Part shown: positions 1 through 7,571 of the stretch, in pieces
Layout: each line of letters opens with the position of its first letter
Position numbering within the stretch: position 1 is the first letter of the stretch
Assembly (NCBI GenBank): GCA_026983735.1
Contig: JALSTN010000276.1
Location: 1-34,711, forward strand
Direction of reading: 5' to 3'
Origin: Saprospiraceae bacterium
GTDB lineage: Bacteria; Bacteroidota; Bacteroidia; Chitinophagales; Saprospiraceae
DNA: 34,711 nt
Notes under the pieces: generated by a model
Databases searched by the model: none
Told to the model about the DNA's origin: nothing
What the model saw: only the letters and a program-made list of their open reading frames with translations
Translations under genes and position numbers: made by a program

Positions 1-596
1 AAAAATGAAGTACTTCGAAATACCCAACACTTCATATACAAACCGTTAAAAGTATCATCAAATTATTAAGATCGGTTCATCCTGAATAGTGATTCTACCG
101 GATGTTGCGGGTTAAATAGTAGGGTTTAGGAGGAATTAGCATGTAAATCGGGTTTCAGTCCTAGTTGTGCGATGCATCTACAGTAAGAGGCTCTGTCATA
201 ACAGCATTCTTATGGAATCACGGATATTTTCTCTATTATAATTCTCGGGGTTCTAATTATTGTATTAGGAGTGGATGATATTTTTCACCTTTTCCTGAGT
301 CAACGGAGCTATTTTGGCCAAGATTTGTATAGTCCATCCCGACTCATGACCTCCTTGAATACGGCCTATTTTATTTTTTTGTATGCCTTGTTAAGGACCT
401 AACTCGGTAAAATGATTCTAGATATTTTTACGTTCTTTTGGGGAAGAGATAGGTATACTTGTCATGATTTAACACATGATTTGAGTGGAAAAATGTACAA
501 TAAACAAAATTATTCTTCGGTTTACCCAGTAATTTGGTGGGCTTTTAAATAGATACTTGTGTTTAGATCGGATATAGGTATCAAGATGGACATGCT
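1..596. other. Left-edge region without an intact gene
   Basis: I see no complete gene here. The only coding-like stretch is an open frame at 202-402 on the plus strand, listed separately. A Shine-Dalgarno-like AGGAGG at 129-134 is followed by ATG directly joined to TAA (141-146), so it starts nothing useful. A small hairpin is possible at 79-104 (CATCC/GGATG arms around GAAT/ATTC). The stretch lies downstream of the minus-strand metallopeptidase gene, but I find no clear terminator with a T-run. Confidence 0.5.
202..402 (+). pseudogene. Possible remnant of a small membrane protein
   Basis: A plus-strand frame is open for 66 codons after a stop at 199-201. The only ATG is late (345-347) and there is a GTG at 271. 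The translation is strongly hydrophobic, with one likely membrane segment (FSIIIILGVLIIVLGVDDIF) and a second (LNTAYFIFLYALL), ending in ALLRT. It looks more like the end of a decayed or truncated membrane protein than chance, but I do not recognise the family. It may equally be noise in a non-coding region. Confidence 0.25.
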
Positions 597-1463
597 TTAT
601 AATCGTTCATAAGGTACGGAGAAAGTATCGCCCCCACGCATATCTCCGGATTGCAAACCCTTCATAAACCAACGGACGCGTTGTTCGGATGTGCCGTGGG
701 TAAAGGCATCGGGCATCACATAAGAACCGGCTGATTTTTGTATTCGGTCATCGCCGACGGAAGCAGCGGCATTAACAGCTTCTTCAACATCCCCTTTTTC
801 CAGGATATGATTCATTTTTTGGTTATGATGCGCCCAGACACCAGCGAGATAATCAGCTTGAAGTTCTAATCGTACAGACATCCTATTGCCATCCCGTTTA
901 CTCATTTGAGCGCGTTTACGAGCAACTTGATCGGTTATCCCGAATAAATTTTGGACATGGTGCCCGATTTCGTGGGCGACGACATACGCCATAGCGAAGT
1001 CCCCCGGTGCGTTAAAACGGCTTTTCATTTCGCGAAAGAAACTCAGGTCGAGGTAAACTTTCTGATCAGCGGGGCAATAAAAAGGTCCTGTGGCGGTTTG
1101 TGCTACGCCACAACCGGAGCGGTCCATGCCGCTGTAGATAACCAGTTTGGGTTGGGGATATTCTTTATTAAAATTTTCACGAAATAACTTACTCCAAACA
1201 TCTTCGTTGTCTTTGAGGACAACAGAAACAAATTGGACGAGGGGTTTATCCACATCTTCAGATTGATAATTGCCGGGAGCGATCTCGTCGGGTACGGATT
1301 GGGTTTGGATTTGATTGAGCATGGACATAGGATCTTGTCCGAGGAATAAACCCAATAATACCATAAGAATAGTACCGATACCTATTCCCCCGCCAATCCG
1401 GCGCATCCGGCGTTTTCTATGATCTTCTATGTTGCGACTCCCTTCTCTGTTTTGCCATTTCAT
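597..1463 (-). CDS. Neutral zinc metallopeptidase, YpfJ/KPN_02809 type
   Basis: This 288-residue protein has a basic N-terminus and one membrane anchor (about residues 23-42, GGGIGIGTILMVLLGLFLG), followed by an extracytoplasmic peptidase domain. The motif VVAHEIGHHVQN gives zinc ligands H164 and H168 and catalytic E165; E200 in LELQADYLAGVW is the probable third ligand. Cys118 and Cys130 could form a disulfide. This is the architecture of the putative neutral zinc metallopeptidase family (Pfam Zn_peptidase, PF04228), whose substrate is unknown. The ATG at 1461-1463 overlaps the end of a repeat unit that fills the upstream region, so that repeat would carry or influence its promoter. The gene stands alone. 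The family call is firm; the biological role is not known. Confidence 0.9.
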   Translation of the reverse strand: MKWQNREGSRNIEDHRKRRMRRIGGGIGIGTILMVLLGLFLGQDPMSMLNQIQTQSVPDEIAPGNYQSEDVDKPLVQFVSVVLKDNEDVWSKLFRENFNKEYPQPKLVIYSGMDRSGCGVAQTATGPFYCPADQKVYLDLSFFREMKSRFNAPGDFAMAYVVAHEIGHHVQNLFGITDQVARKRAQMSKRDGNRMSVRLELQADYLAGVWAHHNQKMNHILEKGDVEEAVNAAASVGDDRIQKSAGSYVMPDAFTHGTSEQRVRWFMKGLQSGDMRGGDTFSVPYERL

Positions 1464-1599
1464 ATCTTTAAAATTTTCTAATAAATGGGTAATAAATGTA
1501 TTATAAAATTTCTGCAGCTATGTAACCGCTGCGCTCTCACATGAATTTTTTTAAACATACTTTTGTATGAAATTTATGTTTAATAAAATTCATGTTCGT
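1459..1599. repeat. Dispersed repeat, copy A (141 bp)
   Basis: The unit begins TTCATATCTTTAAAATTTTC and ends in ATTCATGTTCG, and is followed immediately by copy B. It matches the two 140-bp copies at 18861-19140 along its whole length with scattered differences. It contains a conserved core (CTGCAGCTATGTAACCGC), then an inverted repeat with 20-bp arms (about one mismatch) starting CATGAAT and ending ATTCATG. The minus-strand metallopeptidase takes its start codon from the first bases of the unit. Confidence 0.85.
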
Positions 1600-1885
1600 T
1601 TCATATCTTTAAAATTTTCTAATAAATGGATAATAAATGTAGTATAAAATTTCTGCAGCTATGTAACCGCTACGCTCTCACATAAATTTTTTTTATAGTG
1701 TCTGACCATAAAGTGCTTCATGAATGAAAGATACGCTTTCCGCATGAATGAATTTGTGGATAGATACTATAGTCATCTATGTTTTTGAGGGTATGACGAA
1801 TAAAACTCCTGTTTAATTCATCCCCCCAAAAGATATTATTAATAAAACTTAATCAAGAGCAAAAGTATGAAATATTTCGAAAGGT
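1464..1885. other. Intergenic region filled by repeat copies
   Basis: The region between two minus-strand genes consists of repeat copies A and B, then an AT-rich tail (1699-1885) with no coding signal. The tail includes a small inverted repeat GAAAG/CTTTC near 1727-1741. No terminator with a clear T-run was found for the gene at 1886-2287. Confidence 0.6.
1600..1698. repeat. Dispersed repeat, copy B (5' part conserved)
   Basis: This starts with the same TTCATATCTTTAAAATTTTC and keeps the CTGCAGCTATGTAACCGC core, then departs from copies A, C and D after about 100 bp. The following bases (1699-1780) resemble the tail of the diverged copy at 27431-27581: GGATAGATACTATAG here against GGACAGATGCTATCG there. 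Two versions of the 3' half therefore exist. TATAGTGTCT and AGATACTATA flank that alternative tail as imperfect inverted arms. Confidence 0.75.
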
Positions 1886-2287
1886 TTAGAAGGGACGTAT
1901 TTGAAACTCTTTTCCAAAGGCTTTGGCACTAACGGCATATTTTATCCCGAGGGAGGCCAAGATGGAGAGGCTGCCGGTCAATGTAAGCACAAGTCCACCT
2001 GTGATGAGTAAGCTGAGTTTGCTTGTGGGCTCAGGGTCAGCAATAGCGGCCGCGATAATCCACACCCCCACTCCGGTTATTCCTAGACTGGTTAATACTT
2101 TGACCATCTTACGCCAGGTAATTACCTTTTTTTTCTTAACAAACCGTAGGAGGTTCACTGCACTTTTAACATCATTGGGCTCTAATCCGAGATCCCCATC
2201 ATCAATAAGGGTAAACTCGAGTTTAGCCTTATAAGCTTCTAAGGCTTTGCTTAACCAGTCAGGCTCATTGGTTCTAATCATTGTCAT
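1886..2287 (-). CDS. Small membrane protein of unknown function
   Basis: I choose the ATG at 2285-2287 (MTMIRTNEPDWLSKALEAYK, 133 aa). The longer open frame back to 2452 would overlap the divergent regulator gene and adds an unlikely N-terminus. The first 70 residues are charged and likely cytoplasmic. They are followed by KKKKVITWRK and two hydrophobic segments (ITGVGVWIIAAAIA and SLLITGGLVLTLTGSLSILA), then a short tail ending FQIRPF. The pattern suggests a soluble N-terminal segment with a two-helix membrane hairpin. I do not recognise a family. It is divergent from the mercury operon and shares its upstream region, but nothing ties it to mercury. Confidence 0.6.
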   Translation of the reverse strand: MTMIRTNEPDWLSKALEAYKAKLEFTLIDDGDLGLEPNDVKSAVNLLRFVKKKKVITWRKMVKVLTSLGITGVGVWIIAAAIADPEPTSKLSLLITGGLVLTLTGSLSILASLGIKYAVSAKAFGKEFQIRPF

Positions 2288-2392
2288 GCTTAAATAGATT
2301 TGTTTCGTTAGTATAACAGATGAGAGAGGAAAATAATTCTTATTAACCCCAAAAAATATATTAACCCGCAAAACAATACCTAAAAAAAGATG

Positions 2393-2410
2393 TTTAAGTA
2401 TTTGCTTAAA
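2393..2410 (+). promoter_or_regulatory. Candidate ArsR-type operator before the mer operon
   Basis: A perfect inverted repeat TTTAAG-tatttg-CTTAAA lies 22 bases before the ATG of the ArsR-family gene. ArsR/SmtB proteins usually bind AT-rich inverted repeats that overlap their own promoter, and the E. coli ars operator also contains TTAAGT/ACTTA-type arms. Autoregulation by the adjacent repressor is inferred, not shown. Confidence 0.5.
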
Positions 2411-2432
2411 TAATTGCACAAAATTATGAATT

Positions 2433-2810
2433 ATGGAAAGGGAAGTATGCATTCGGCTCCGGTCGGATCGGCAGCAAATAGAATCTTGTAAGGTTTTTTT
2501 GAGGGATAAAGAAGAAGCAATTGCATCATTAGCTAATCTTTTTCAATTAGCAGGTAATGCAGTTCGGTTAAAGATCGCCTTTTTATTGCATAGAGAAGGA
2601 GAGTTGTGTGTATGTGATATCAGTGATATCTTGAGCATGAACATAGCAGCTATATCTCAACATCTGAGGAAGCTAAAGGATCGGCAACTTGTTATTACAA
2701 GACGATCTGGCCAGACCATTTACTATAGATTAACCTCGAAAACGGAAGTATTTCTAGACCCTTATGTAGAGGATTTGATAGAAGATAACCATTTCATACC
2801 TAACTTATAA
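2433..2810 (+). CDS. ArsR/SmtB-family metal-responsive repressor of the mer operon
   Basis: This 125-residue winged-helix protein has the ELCVCDI motif (C59, C61) at the start of the DNA-contacting helix region. That is the classic alpha-3 thiolate metal site of ArsR/CadC-type sensors. Extra cysteines C6 and C19 could complete a site. The helix-turn-helix runs through about residues 61-84 (MNIAAISQHLRKLKDR), followed by the wing ITRRSGQTIYYRL. It is the first gene of an operon with merTP and merA, 10 bp upstream of merTP, so the inducer is probably Hg(II). Most described mer operons use MerR; an ArsR-type regulator in this position occurs in Bacteroidota. The ATG at 2433 is supported by full domain length. 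Confidence 0.85.
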   Translation: MEREVCIRLRSDRQQIESCKVFLRDKEEAIASLANLFQLAGNAVRLKIAFLLHREGELCVCDISDILSMNIAAISQHLRKLKDRQLVITRRSGQTIYYRLTSKTEVFLDPYVEDLIEDNHFIPNL

Positions 2811-2820
2811 CTTACGAAAT

Positions 2821-3435
2821 ATGAAAAAGGAAGCCTCATCAATAAAAATTGCTGCGATAAGCATTTTATCAGCCTTTGCTGCTTCATTATGTTGTATTAC
2901 GCCCTTGTTGGCATTAATTGCAGGCAGCACGGGTATGGCATCTAGTTTTAGTTGGTTGACGCCATATAGGCCATACTTCATCATTTTGACGGTCGGCATA
3001 TTGGGATTTGCCTGGTATCAAAAATTAAAACCCAAGACGGCGAATGTCGCATGTCAGTGTGACACTGAAGCTAAAACCCCTTTCTTGCAGAGTAAGTTAT
3101 TTTTGAGTATAATAACGGTATTTGCTTTGACGACGACATTGTTTCCCTATTTTTCAGATGCTTTTTATCCGGAGAATAAGGTACAGGCATATCCTATTTC
3201 TAAAGAGAACAAGTATCGAGTAGAATTGGATATTAAGGGCATGACTTGTGAGGGATGCAATCATCATGTCGAACATGCAGTAGGACAATTGCCGGGATAT
3301 ATCGATGCAAAGGCGGATTATACTACCGGTTCAGCATGGGTTGAGTTTGATCGAAGTAGAAATACTATTGAAGATATTAAGGCAGCAATTGACTCTACAG
3401 GTTATACGGTTACAGGTGTTCACCCGCAAGAATAG
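2821..3435 (+). CDS. merT: Mercuric transport fusion protein MerTP
   Basis: This 204-residue inner-membrane protein joins a MerT-like transporter to a MerP-like metal-binding domain. Membrane segments cover about residues 8-31, 50-66 and 93-112. The vicinal pair C24-C25 (SLCCITP) lies in the first helix, as in MerT, and C78/C80 (ACQC) lies in the loop after the second helix. The C-terminal domain (about 131-204) is an HMA fold with GMTCEGC (C143, C146). In the known pathway Hg(II) is captured by the MerP-type site, passed to the MerT cysteines and delivered to MerA in the cytoplasm. All key cysteines are present, so the protein looks functional. Such fusions are annotated MerTP in Bacteroidota. 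Confidence 0.9.
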   Translation: MKKEASSIKIAAISILSAFAASLCCITPLLALIAGSTGMASSFSWLTPYRPYFIILTVGILGFAWYQKLKPKTANVACQCDTEAKTPFLQSKLFLSIITVFALTTTLFPYFSDAFYPENKVQAYPISKENKYRVELDIKGMTCEGCNHHVEHAVGQLPGYIDAKADYTTGSAWVEFDRSRNTIEDIKAAIDSTGYTVTGVHPQE

Positions 3436-3543
3436 TACACGGCAATAGGACTCTGGATTTAACTTATACTAAAGATTTAGAGGAGGTGATTAGCAAGGGA
3501 CATTGGGCTGTGTGTCTCCAATTATTGAATAAAAATCAATTTA

Positions 3544-5211
3544 ATGAAAATATTAAAACTCGAACTTTCAGGTATGTCTTGTGAAGGTTGTGCCAAAGTT
3601 GTGCGAGATATTTTAGAGCATCCGGCCATTCAAGAGAAAGATATCACATATGCTGCATCTGGGGGTCAAATTCGATTTGATGATTCAGAGATAGAGGAGG
3701 AAGAGGTTTTAGCATTAATAAGAAAAACCCCCTATAGGATCGAGCATTACACTGTCGAATCCGGAGTAAAAACAGAGGATACGGTTTATGATCTACTTAT
3801 TTTGGGTGGTGGATCGGCGGCATTTTCGGCAGCGATACGAGCGAATACTTTACAAAAGCGCACCTTAATTATACAAGGAGGGCTTCCTCTAGGAGGAACC
3901 TGTGTCAATGTGGGTTGTGTACCATCTAAATTTTTATTGAGAGCAGCAGAGCAGGTTCATTTAGCTGGACAAAGTCGATTTGCCGGTATACAGCTCCAAG
4001 GTAAACCCAAGGTGGATTTTAACTTATTGGTAAAGGAGAAGAGGGAATTGGTGGCTCAACTTAGAAAGCAAAAATATTCGGATATACTGGAGGGATTAGA
4101 ATATGTAAGAATGGTAGAAGGGATGGGATATTTGACGGGGGAGAGAACGATTCGGGTAGGAGAAGTCGAATACAAGGGAGAGCAAATACTCATAGCCACG
4201 GGGTCACGCACTAAAATACCCAATGTAGAGGGACTGTCGAAATCCGGTTATCTCACTGCTACGACCCTCTTTGATTTAGAGGAATTACCCGAGTCAATAG
4301 CTGTATTAGGAGGAGGTTATATTGCCCTTGAGTTAGCACAAATGATGAGTCGACTGGGCGCATCAGTAAGTATTCTTCAACGCAGCAATCGAATATTATC
4401 TAAGGAGCACCCGGATGTTTCGGAAGAGATACAAAGGCAATTAGAAGAAGAGGGAATCACCTTTCAATTGGGCGTAGTATTAAAACGTGTGAGCCGGACT
4501 AAAAACAGGGTTTTAATCGAATTTGATCAGGGAGATAATTCGAAATCTATTGAGGCGACACACATCGTTGTAGCGACAGGCACAGTGCCCAATACACATC
4601 AGATAGGCTTGGAAGATATAGGTGTAAAAATGACATCCAACGGACATATTCAAACGGATGCGTACCTGCGATCTAGTATTGATGGAATCTGGGCATGTGG
4701 TGATGTCATTGAAACTCCGGCCTATGTCTATGTCGCGGCTTATGAAGGAGCCCTAGCAGTCGATAATATGTACGGTGACGAAGGGGGGGAGGTATGTTGT
4801 TCAGCTGCATTGAAGAAAGCCGATTACCGGGCGATGCCATGGGTAGTATTTACCGATCCACAAGTAGCGGGGGTTGGGATGGATGAATTACAGGCAGAAG
4901 CAGTAGGAATGGAGTATGAAGTAAGTGTATTACCTATGACTTATGTACCGCGCTGTATAGTATCTAAGGATACCCGAGGATGGATTAAGTTATTGAGAAA
5001 TAAACAGACCAAAGAGATCATTGGAGCTCGCATAGTAGCTCCTGAAGGTTCGGAATTGACCATGGAGATATCATTAGCGATACGACATAGAGTCAAGAGT
5101 GAAGAGATAGCGGAGGCTTTTCATGCATATTTGACGATGTCTGAGGCGGTCAAACTAGCAGCGATAGGCTTTGGGAAGTCCGTAGAACAATTGAGTTGTT
5201 GTGCCAGTTAA
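3544..5211 (+). CDS. merA: Mercury(II) reductase MerA
   Basis: This 555-residue flavoprotein reduces Hg(II) to volatile Hg(0) with NADPH. An N-terminal HMA domain has GMSCEGC (C13, C16). The FAD-binding motif is LLILGGGSAAFSAAI (about 85-99), and the redox-active disulfide is GGTCVNVGCVPSK (C120, C125). The NAD(P)-binding motif is AVLGGGYIALELAQ, and a pyridine nucleotide-disulfide dimerisation domain follows. The last residues, LSCCAS, supply the C552-C553 pair that captures mercury at the neighbouring subunit's active site, which separates MerA from lipoamide dehydrogenases. It is the third gene of the operon, 108 bp after merTP. That gap contains a strong Shine-Dalgarno-like GGAGGTGAT too far upstream (more than 50 nt) to serve this start. 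Confidence 0.96.
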   Translation: MKILKLELSGMSCEGCAKVVRDILEHPAIQEKDITYAASGGQIRFDDSEIEEEEVLALIRKTPYRIEHYTVESGVKTEDTVYDLLILGGGSAAFSAAIRANTLQKRTLIIQGGLPLGGTCVNVGCVPSKFLLRAAEQVHLAGQSRFAGIQLQGKPKVDFNLLVKEKRELVAQLRKQKYSDILEGLEYVRMVEGMGYLTGERTIRVGEVEYKGEQILIATGSRTKIPNVEGLSKSGYLTATTLFDLEELPESIAVLGGGYIALELAQMMSRLGASVSILQRSNRILSKEHPDVSEEIQRQLEEEGITFQLGVVLKRVSRTKNRVLIEFDQGDNSKSIEATHIVVATGTVPNTHQIGLEDIGVKMTSNGHIQTDAYLRSSIDGIWACGDVIETPAYVYVAAYEGALAVDNMYGDEGGEVCCSAALKKADYRAMPWVVFTDPQVAGVGMDELQAEAVGMEYEVSVLPMTYVPRCIVSKDTRGWIKLLRNKQTKEIIGARIVAPEGSELTMEISLAIRHRVKSEEIAEAFHAYLTMSEAVKLAAIGFGKSVEQLSCCAS

Positions 5212-5250
5212 TAGAGGGGTAAAGTATCCGAAAAGGATGTACTTTTGTGT

Positions 5251-5811
5251 ATGCAAAAAACACCATATAAAATTTTAGGCATTGACCCGGGCACCAATTT
5301 ATTGGGTTATGCTGTTATTCAAGTTGAGGGGAAAACCTTAACCGCAGTGGACTTTGGTGTACTACATTTGACAAAGTACAAAGATCATCAGACAAAACTC
5401 AAAGAGATTTTTCTTCAGATTCAAGAGATTATAGAGACGTATTTACCGGTATCTATGGCAATCGAGAGTCCTTTTTACGGGAAGAATGTGCAGTCGATGT
5501 TAAAGTTGGGTAGGGCTCAAGGCGTAGCGATGGCAGCGGCCATGACGATGGGATTAGATATTCATGAATACGCTCCAAAGAAAATAAAGCTCTCCGTTAC
5601 AGGCAGTGGAAATGCGTCAAAGGAGCAGGTATCGGCGATGGTTGCCCGACTGCTTAAGATCAAGATAGTGAAGTCCTATTTGGATGCGACAGATGCATTA
5701 GGGGCAGCACTTTGTCATTATTATCAAGGGGTCGGGCCCAATTTGGAGAAGAACAAATACAAAGACTGGGCCTCTTATGTCAAGAACAATCCCGGACGCA
5801 AAACGAGGTAA
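5251..5811 (+). CDS. ruvC: Holliday junction resolvase RuvC
   Basis: RuvC cuts four-way DNA junctions together with the RuvAB motor during recombinational repair. The protein is 186 aa from the ATG at 5251; an upstream in-frame TTG at 5245 would add only two residues and is not needed. Catalytic acidic residues are visible: D12 in GIDPGT, E72 in AIESPFYG, and D145/D148 in LDATDALGAALCH. The length is normal for the family, with a short basic tail ending NPGRKTR. It starts 39 bp after merA on the same strand. Read-through from the mer promoter is possible, but a functional link to mercury resistance is unlikely. A TACTTTTG box ends only 3 bp before the ATG, too close for an ordinary promoter. 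Confidence 0.94.
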   Translation: MQKTPYKILGIDPGTNLLGYAVIQVEGKTLTAVDFGVLHLTKYKDHQTKLKEIFLQIQEIIETYLPVSMAIESPFYGKNVQSMLKLGRAQGVAMAAAMTMGLDIHEYAPKKIKLSVTGSGNASKEQVSAMVARLLKIKIVKSYLDATDALGAALCHYYQGVGPNLEKNKYKDWASYVKNNPGRKTR

Positions 5812-5921
5812 AGGAGTGTTACTTCTGCTAAGAGATTAAAAGGTTTTACGATAGTTATACCCCTTTGGTTTTTTAGTAAGTTTTTTAAACCTAGGATATG
5901 ATAGGCTTAAAAAGTTTATGC

Positions 5922-6563
5922 TTATTTCAATTTAATAATTTTCATGTCTTCCGGGTCCAATTGTACTTTGGGTGGTGGATTTTCTTCCCGTTGTTTGAGA
6001 TAATCCAAATAATCTTGCTCGGTAATTTTTTGAAATTTTTCCAAACCCATTTGAATACGGTCACCCAGTATTTTTTTGAGGCTAGTCCCTTGCAACAAAA
6101 GCTTAAGAGTAGTCATGGGGCTATTGGTTCCTTTTATTCCCCAGATGATATCATTCGTTCCTGCCTGAAATCCCATTTGTATCGAGGAGACACCTTCCAT
6201 TTGATATGGTTCGAATAACTTAATATTAGTTTCGAAAAAATGAAAAGGGCCAATACCGATAATTTTTTCTTCTCCTTTACCGATTTTAGGTCCTTCCCAA
6301 GTGAGGATGCCTCCTTCATAGCCATCGTTACCCAGGATTTTAGTTTTAACTTGTGGATCGATCATTTTAATGGGACTCCAACGTAGAATATTTTCAAAGG
6401 TGGACATATTTTTGAAAGCAAATCCGGAGGGGGTACTAATCTGAATCGTGCGTTTGACGAGAAACTCTCGTTCTCCATACTTGTAAAATAAGAGCGCTCC
6501 AATGCCCAAGACAACCACGAGAAATAGAAGAAGATAGAGCAGACGTTTTTTCATTTTATACAT
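5922..6563 (-). CDS. SRPBCC (START/Bet v1-like) family protein with N-terminal membrane anchor
   Basis: This 213-residue protein has a basic N-terminus and one hydrophobic segment (about 6-28, LLYLLLFLVVVLGIGALLFY), followed by a domain of about 150 residues with the features of polyketide cyclase/SRPBCC proteins. It opens FLVKRTIQISTPSGFAFKNM, has WSPIKMIDP after the first helix, and GYEGGILTWEGPKIGKGEEKI in the sheet. The C-terminus has a long helix (LEKFQKITEQDYLDYLKQRE) and a charged tail. The fold commonly binds hydrophobic ligands; no ligand can be read from the sequence. A second ATG at 6554 (MKKRLL) is an equally good start. It is convergent with ruvC. Confidence 0.75.
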   Translation of the reverse strand: MYKMKKRLLYLLLFLVVVLGIGALLFYKYGEREFLVKRTIQISTPSGFAFKNMSTFENILRWSPIKMIDPQVKTKILGNDGYEGGILTWEGPKIGKGEEKIIGIGPFHFFETNIKLFEPYQMEGVSSIQMGFQAGTNDIIWGIKGTNSPMTTLKLLLQGTSLKKILGDRIQMGLEKFQKITEQDYLDYLKQREENPPPKVQLDPEDMKIIKLK

Positions 6564-6690
6564 ATTTGGATTATCAGAATATAGGATCCAAAAAACATAG
6601 GTTTTTTATCACAACGTAATAAGTTGAAATAAACTATAGATTAAACGAGTACAAAGTAATTGTACAATAATATCGGATAGCAACTTCCCA

Positions 6691-6709
6691 CCCTACTACA
6701 AAAGTAGGG
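6691..6709. repeat. Short perfect stem-loop between minus-strand genes
   Basis: CCCTACT and AGTAGGG (7-bp arms) are separated by five bases (ACAAA). The structure lies between the end of the HemJ-like gene and the start of the SRPBCC gene. On the minus strand it is not followed by a T-run, so it is not a standard intrinsic terminator. It could be a factor-dependent end, an mRNA-stabilising structure or a protein-binding site. Confidence 0.35.
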
Positions 6710-6797
6710 CAAAAAGTTTGCTTTAACTTACTCTCAAGGGTATAGACCCTTTTAAACATGATTTTGTTGCCTCGGATATGCAAAAAAAATCAAAAAC

Positions 6798-7286
6798 CTA
6801 TCGTTTACCCAAAATAGCGGCACCTAACCCAACGATTAGCAAAGGCAAACCTCCCACAAATATCCAAGGGATAGGATCTTTATGTACAGCGAGCACTACG
6901 ATAGCAGATAATAAAGCCAAAACTCCAATAATCAACCAGAGTATTGATTTCGAACTTACAGAATCCCCTTTGTGAATAGCCAGCATTTTTCGTTTTGTCA
7001 ATAGATGCATTCCAAGCAGGAGGAGTAATACCGTCAATTTTACATGCATCCAAGGTTGTTTTAGATACTGAGTATGGAGTGCTAGCATCCCGATTCCTAA
7101 GATAAATACTGCCATCATCATGGGATTTACGACAGTACGATAAAGTCTCATTTCATATAGACCAAGCTCCTTTGTTTGTCCGGTTTTATGATGGTTGACC
7201 ATCGATTGGAGCAATGCATATAAGGATCCTACCCAAAGGATAGCAGTAATGATATGAAGAGATTTGATTAAGGCAAGATAATCCAT
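6798..7286 (-). CDS. HemJ/CopD-like integral membrane protein
   Basis: This 162-residue protein has about five membrane helices. Its pattern resembles the HemJ (UPF0093) protoporphyrinogen oxidase and the related CopD superfamily: SLHIITAILWVGSLYALL with an early histidine (H11), MRLYRTVVNPMMM (R47, R50, P55), then QPWMHVKLTVLLLLLGMH (W79, H81, K83). HemJ converts protoporphyrinogen IX to protoporphyrin IX in bacteria without HemG or HemY. The match is by motif pattern only, and the sequence diverges from typical HemJ in its C-terminal third. A haem-related role is plausible because a Crp/Fnr regulator lies upstream on the same strand. A generic CopD-family assignment is the safer reading. 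Confidence 0.6.
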   Translation of the reverse strand: MDYLALIKSLHIITAILWVGSLYALLQSMVNHHKTGQTKELGLYEMRLYRTVVNPMMMAVFILGIGMLALHTQYLKQPWMHVKLTVLLLLLGMHLLTKRKMLAIHKGDSVSSKSILWLIIGVLALLSAIVVLAVHKDPIPWIFVGGLPLLIVGLGAAILGKR

Positions 7287-7310
7287 ATTAAGTGGTTTAA
7301 GTGAAGTAGT

Positions 7311-7511
7311 TTATTTAAAAATTGTATTTCGTTTAGCTTTATTTTTACGGCTTCCTATCGGTGAAGAAAAAATGGCAAAAAGCACTAACACGGCTACGAT
7401 ACCTATAAGTACAAGAACGAGAATAGGAAGAGAGAAATTAAAGAAATCCAAAAGAGAATGCTTAGATAGATGAATTTGAGTAACTAGAGGAACAATAATG
7501 GAGAAGGGCAT
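7311..7511 (-). CDS. Putative small single-pass membrane protein
   Basis: This 66-residue ORF lies between the Crp/Fnr gene and the HemJ-like gene on the same strand, 24 bp before the latter's start. It has one long hydrophobic segment (LPILVLVLIGIVAVLVLFAIF, about residues 29-49) and a strongly basic C-terminal tail (GSRKNKAKRNTIFK), an orientation consistent with a cytoplasmic C-terminus. No family is recognised. Position and composition favour a real small gene, but its shortness leaves chance possible. Confidence 0.45.
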   Translation of the reverse strand: MPFSIIVPLVTQIHLSKHSLLDFFNFSLPILVLVLIGIVAVLVLFAIFSSPIGSRKNKAKRNTIFK

Positions 7512-7571
7512 GAAATCGTATTTTATGTTAATACAAATGTTATTAATTAATTCTAAAAGTTGAAGAGTTGA

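Noticed and set aside
951-1187. Plus-strand ORF of 78 codons inside the metallopeptidase gene
   Set aside because: It is a shadow on the opposite strand of a gene with a clear zinc motif.
1459-1780. CRISPR array as an explanation for the tandem repeats
   Set aside because: Units of about 140 bp directly abut each other without unique spacers, and no cas genes are nearby.
2288-2452. N-terminal extension of the small membrane protein to 188 residues
   Set aside because: It would overlap the ArsR-type gene and cover the predicted operator; the added residues look like translated AT-rich intergenic DNA.
5240-5247. TACTTTTG box before ruvC as a promoter
   Set aside because: It ends three bases before the chosen ATG and has no -33 partner, so transcription would start at or inside the coding region.
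5838-5874. Terminator after ruvC (AAAGG/CCTTT followed by a T-run)
   Set aside because: The stem is only five base pairs, AT-rich, with an 18-base loop; it is too weak to support.
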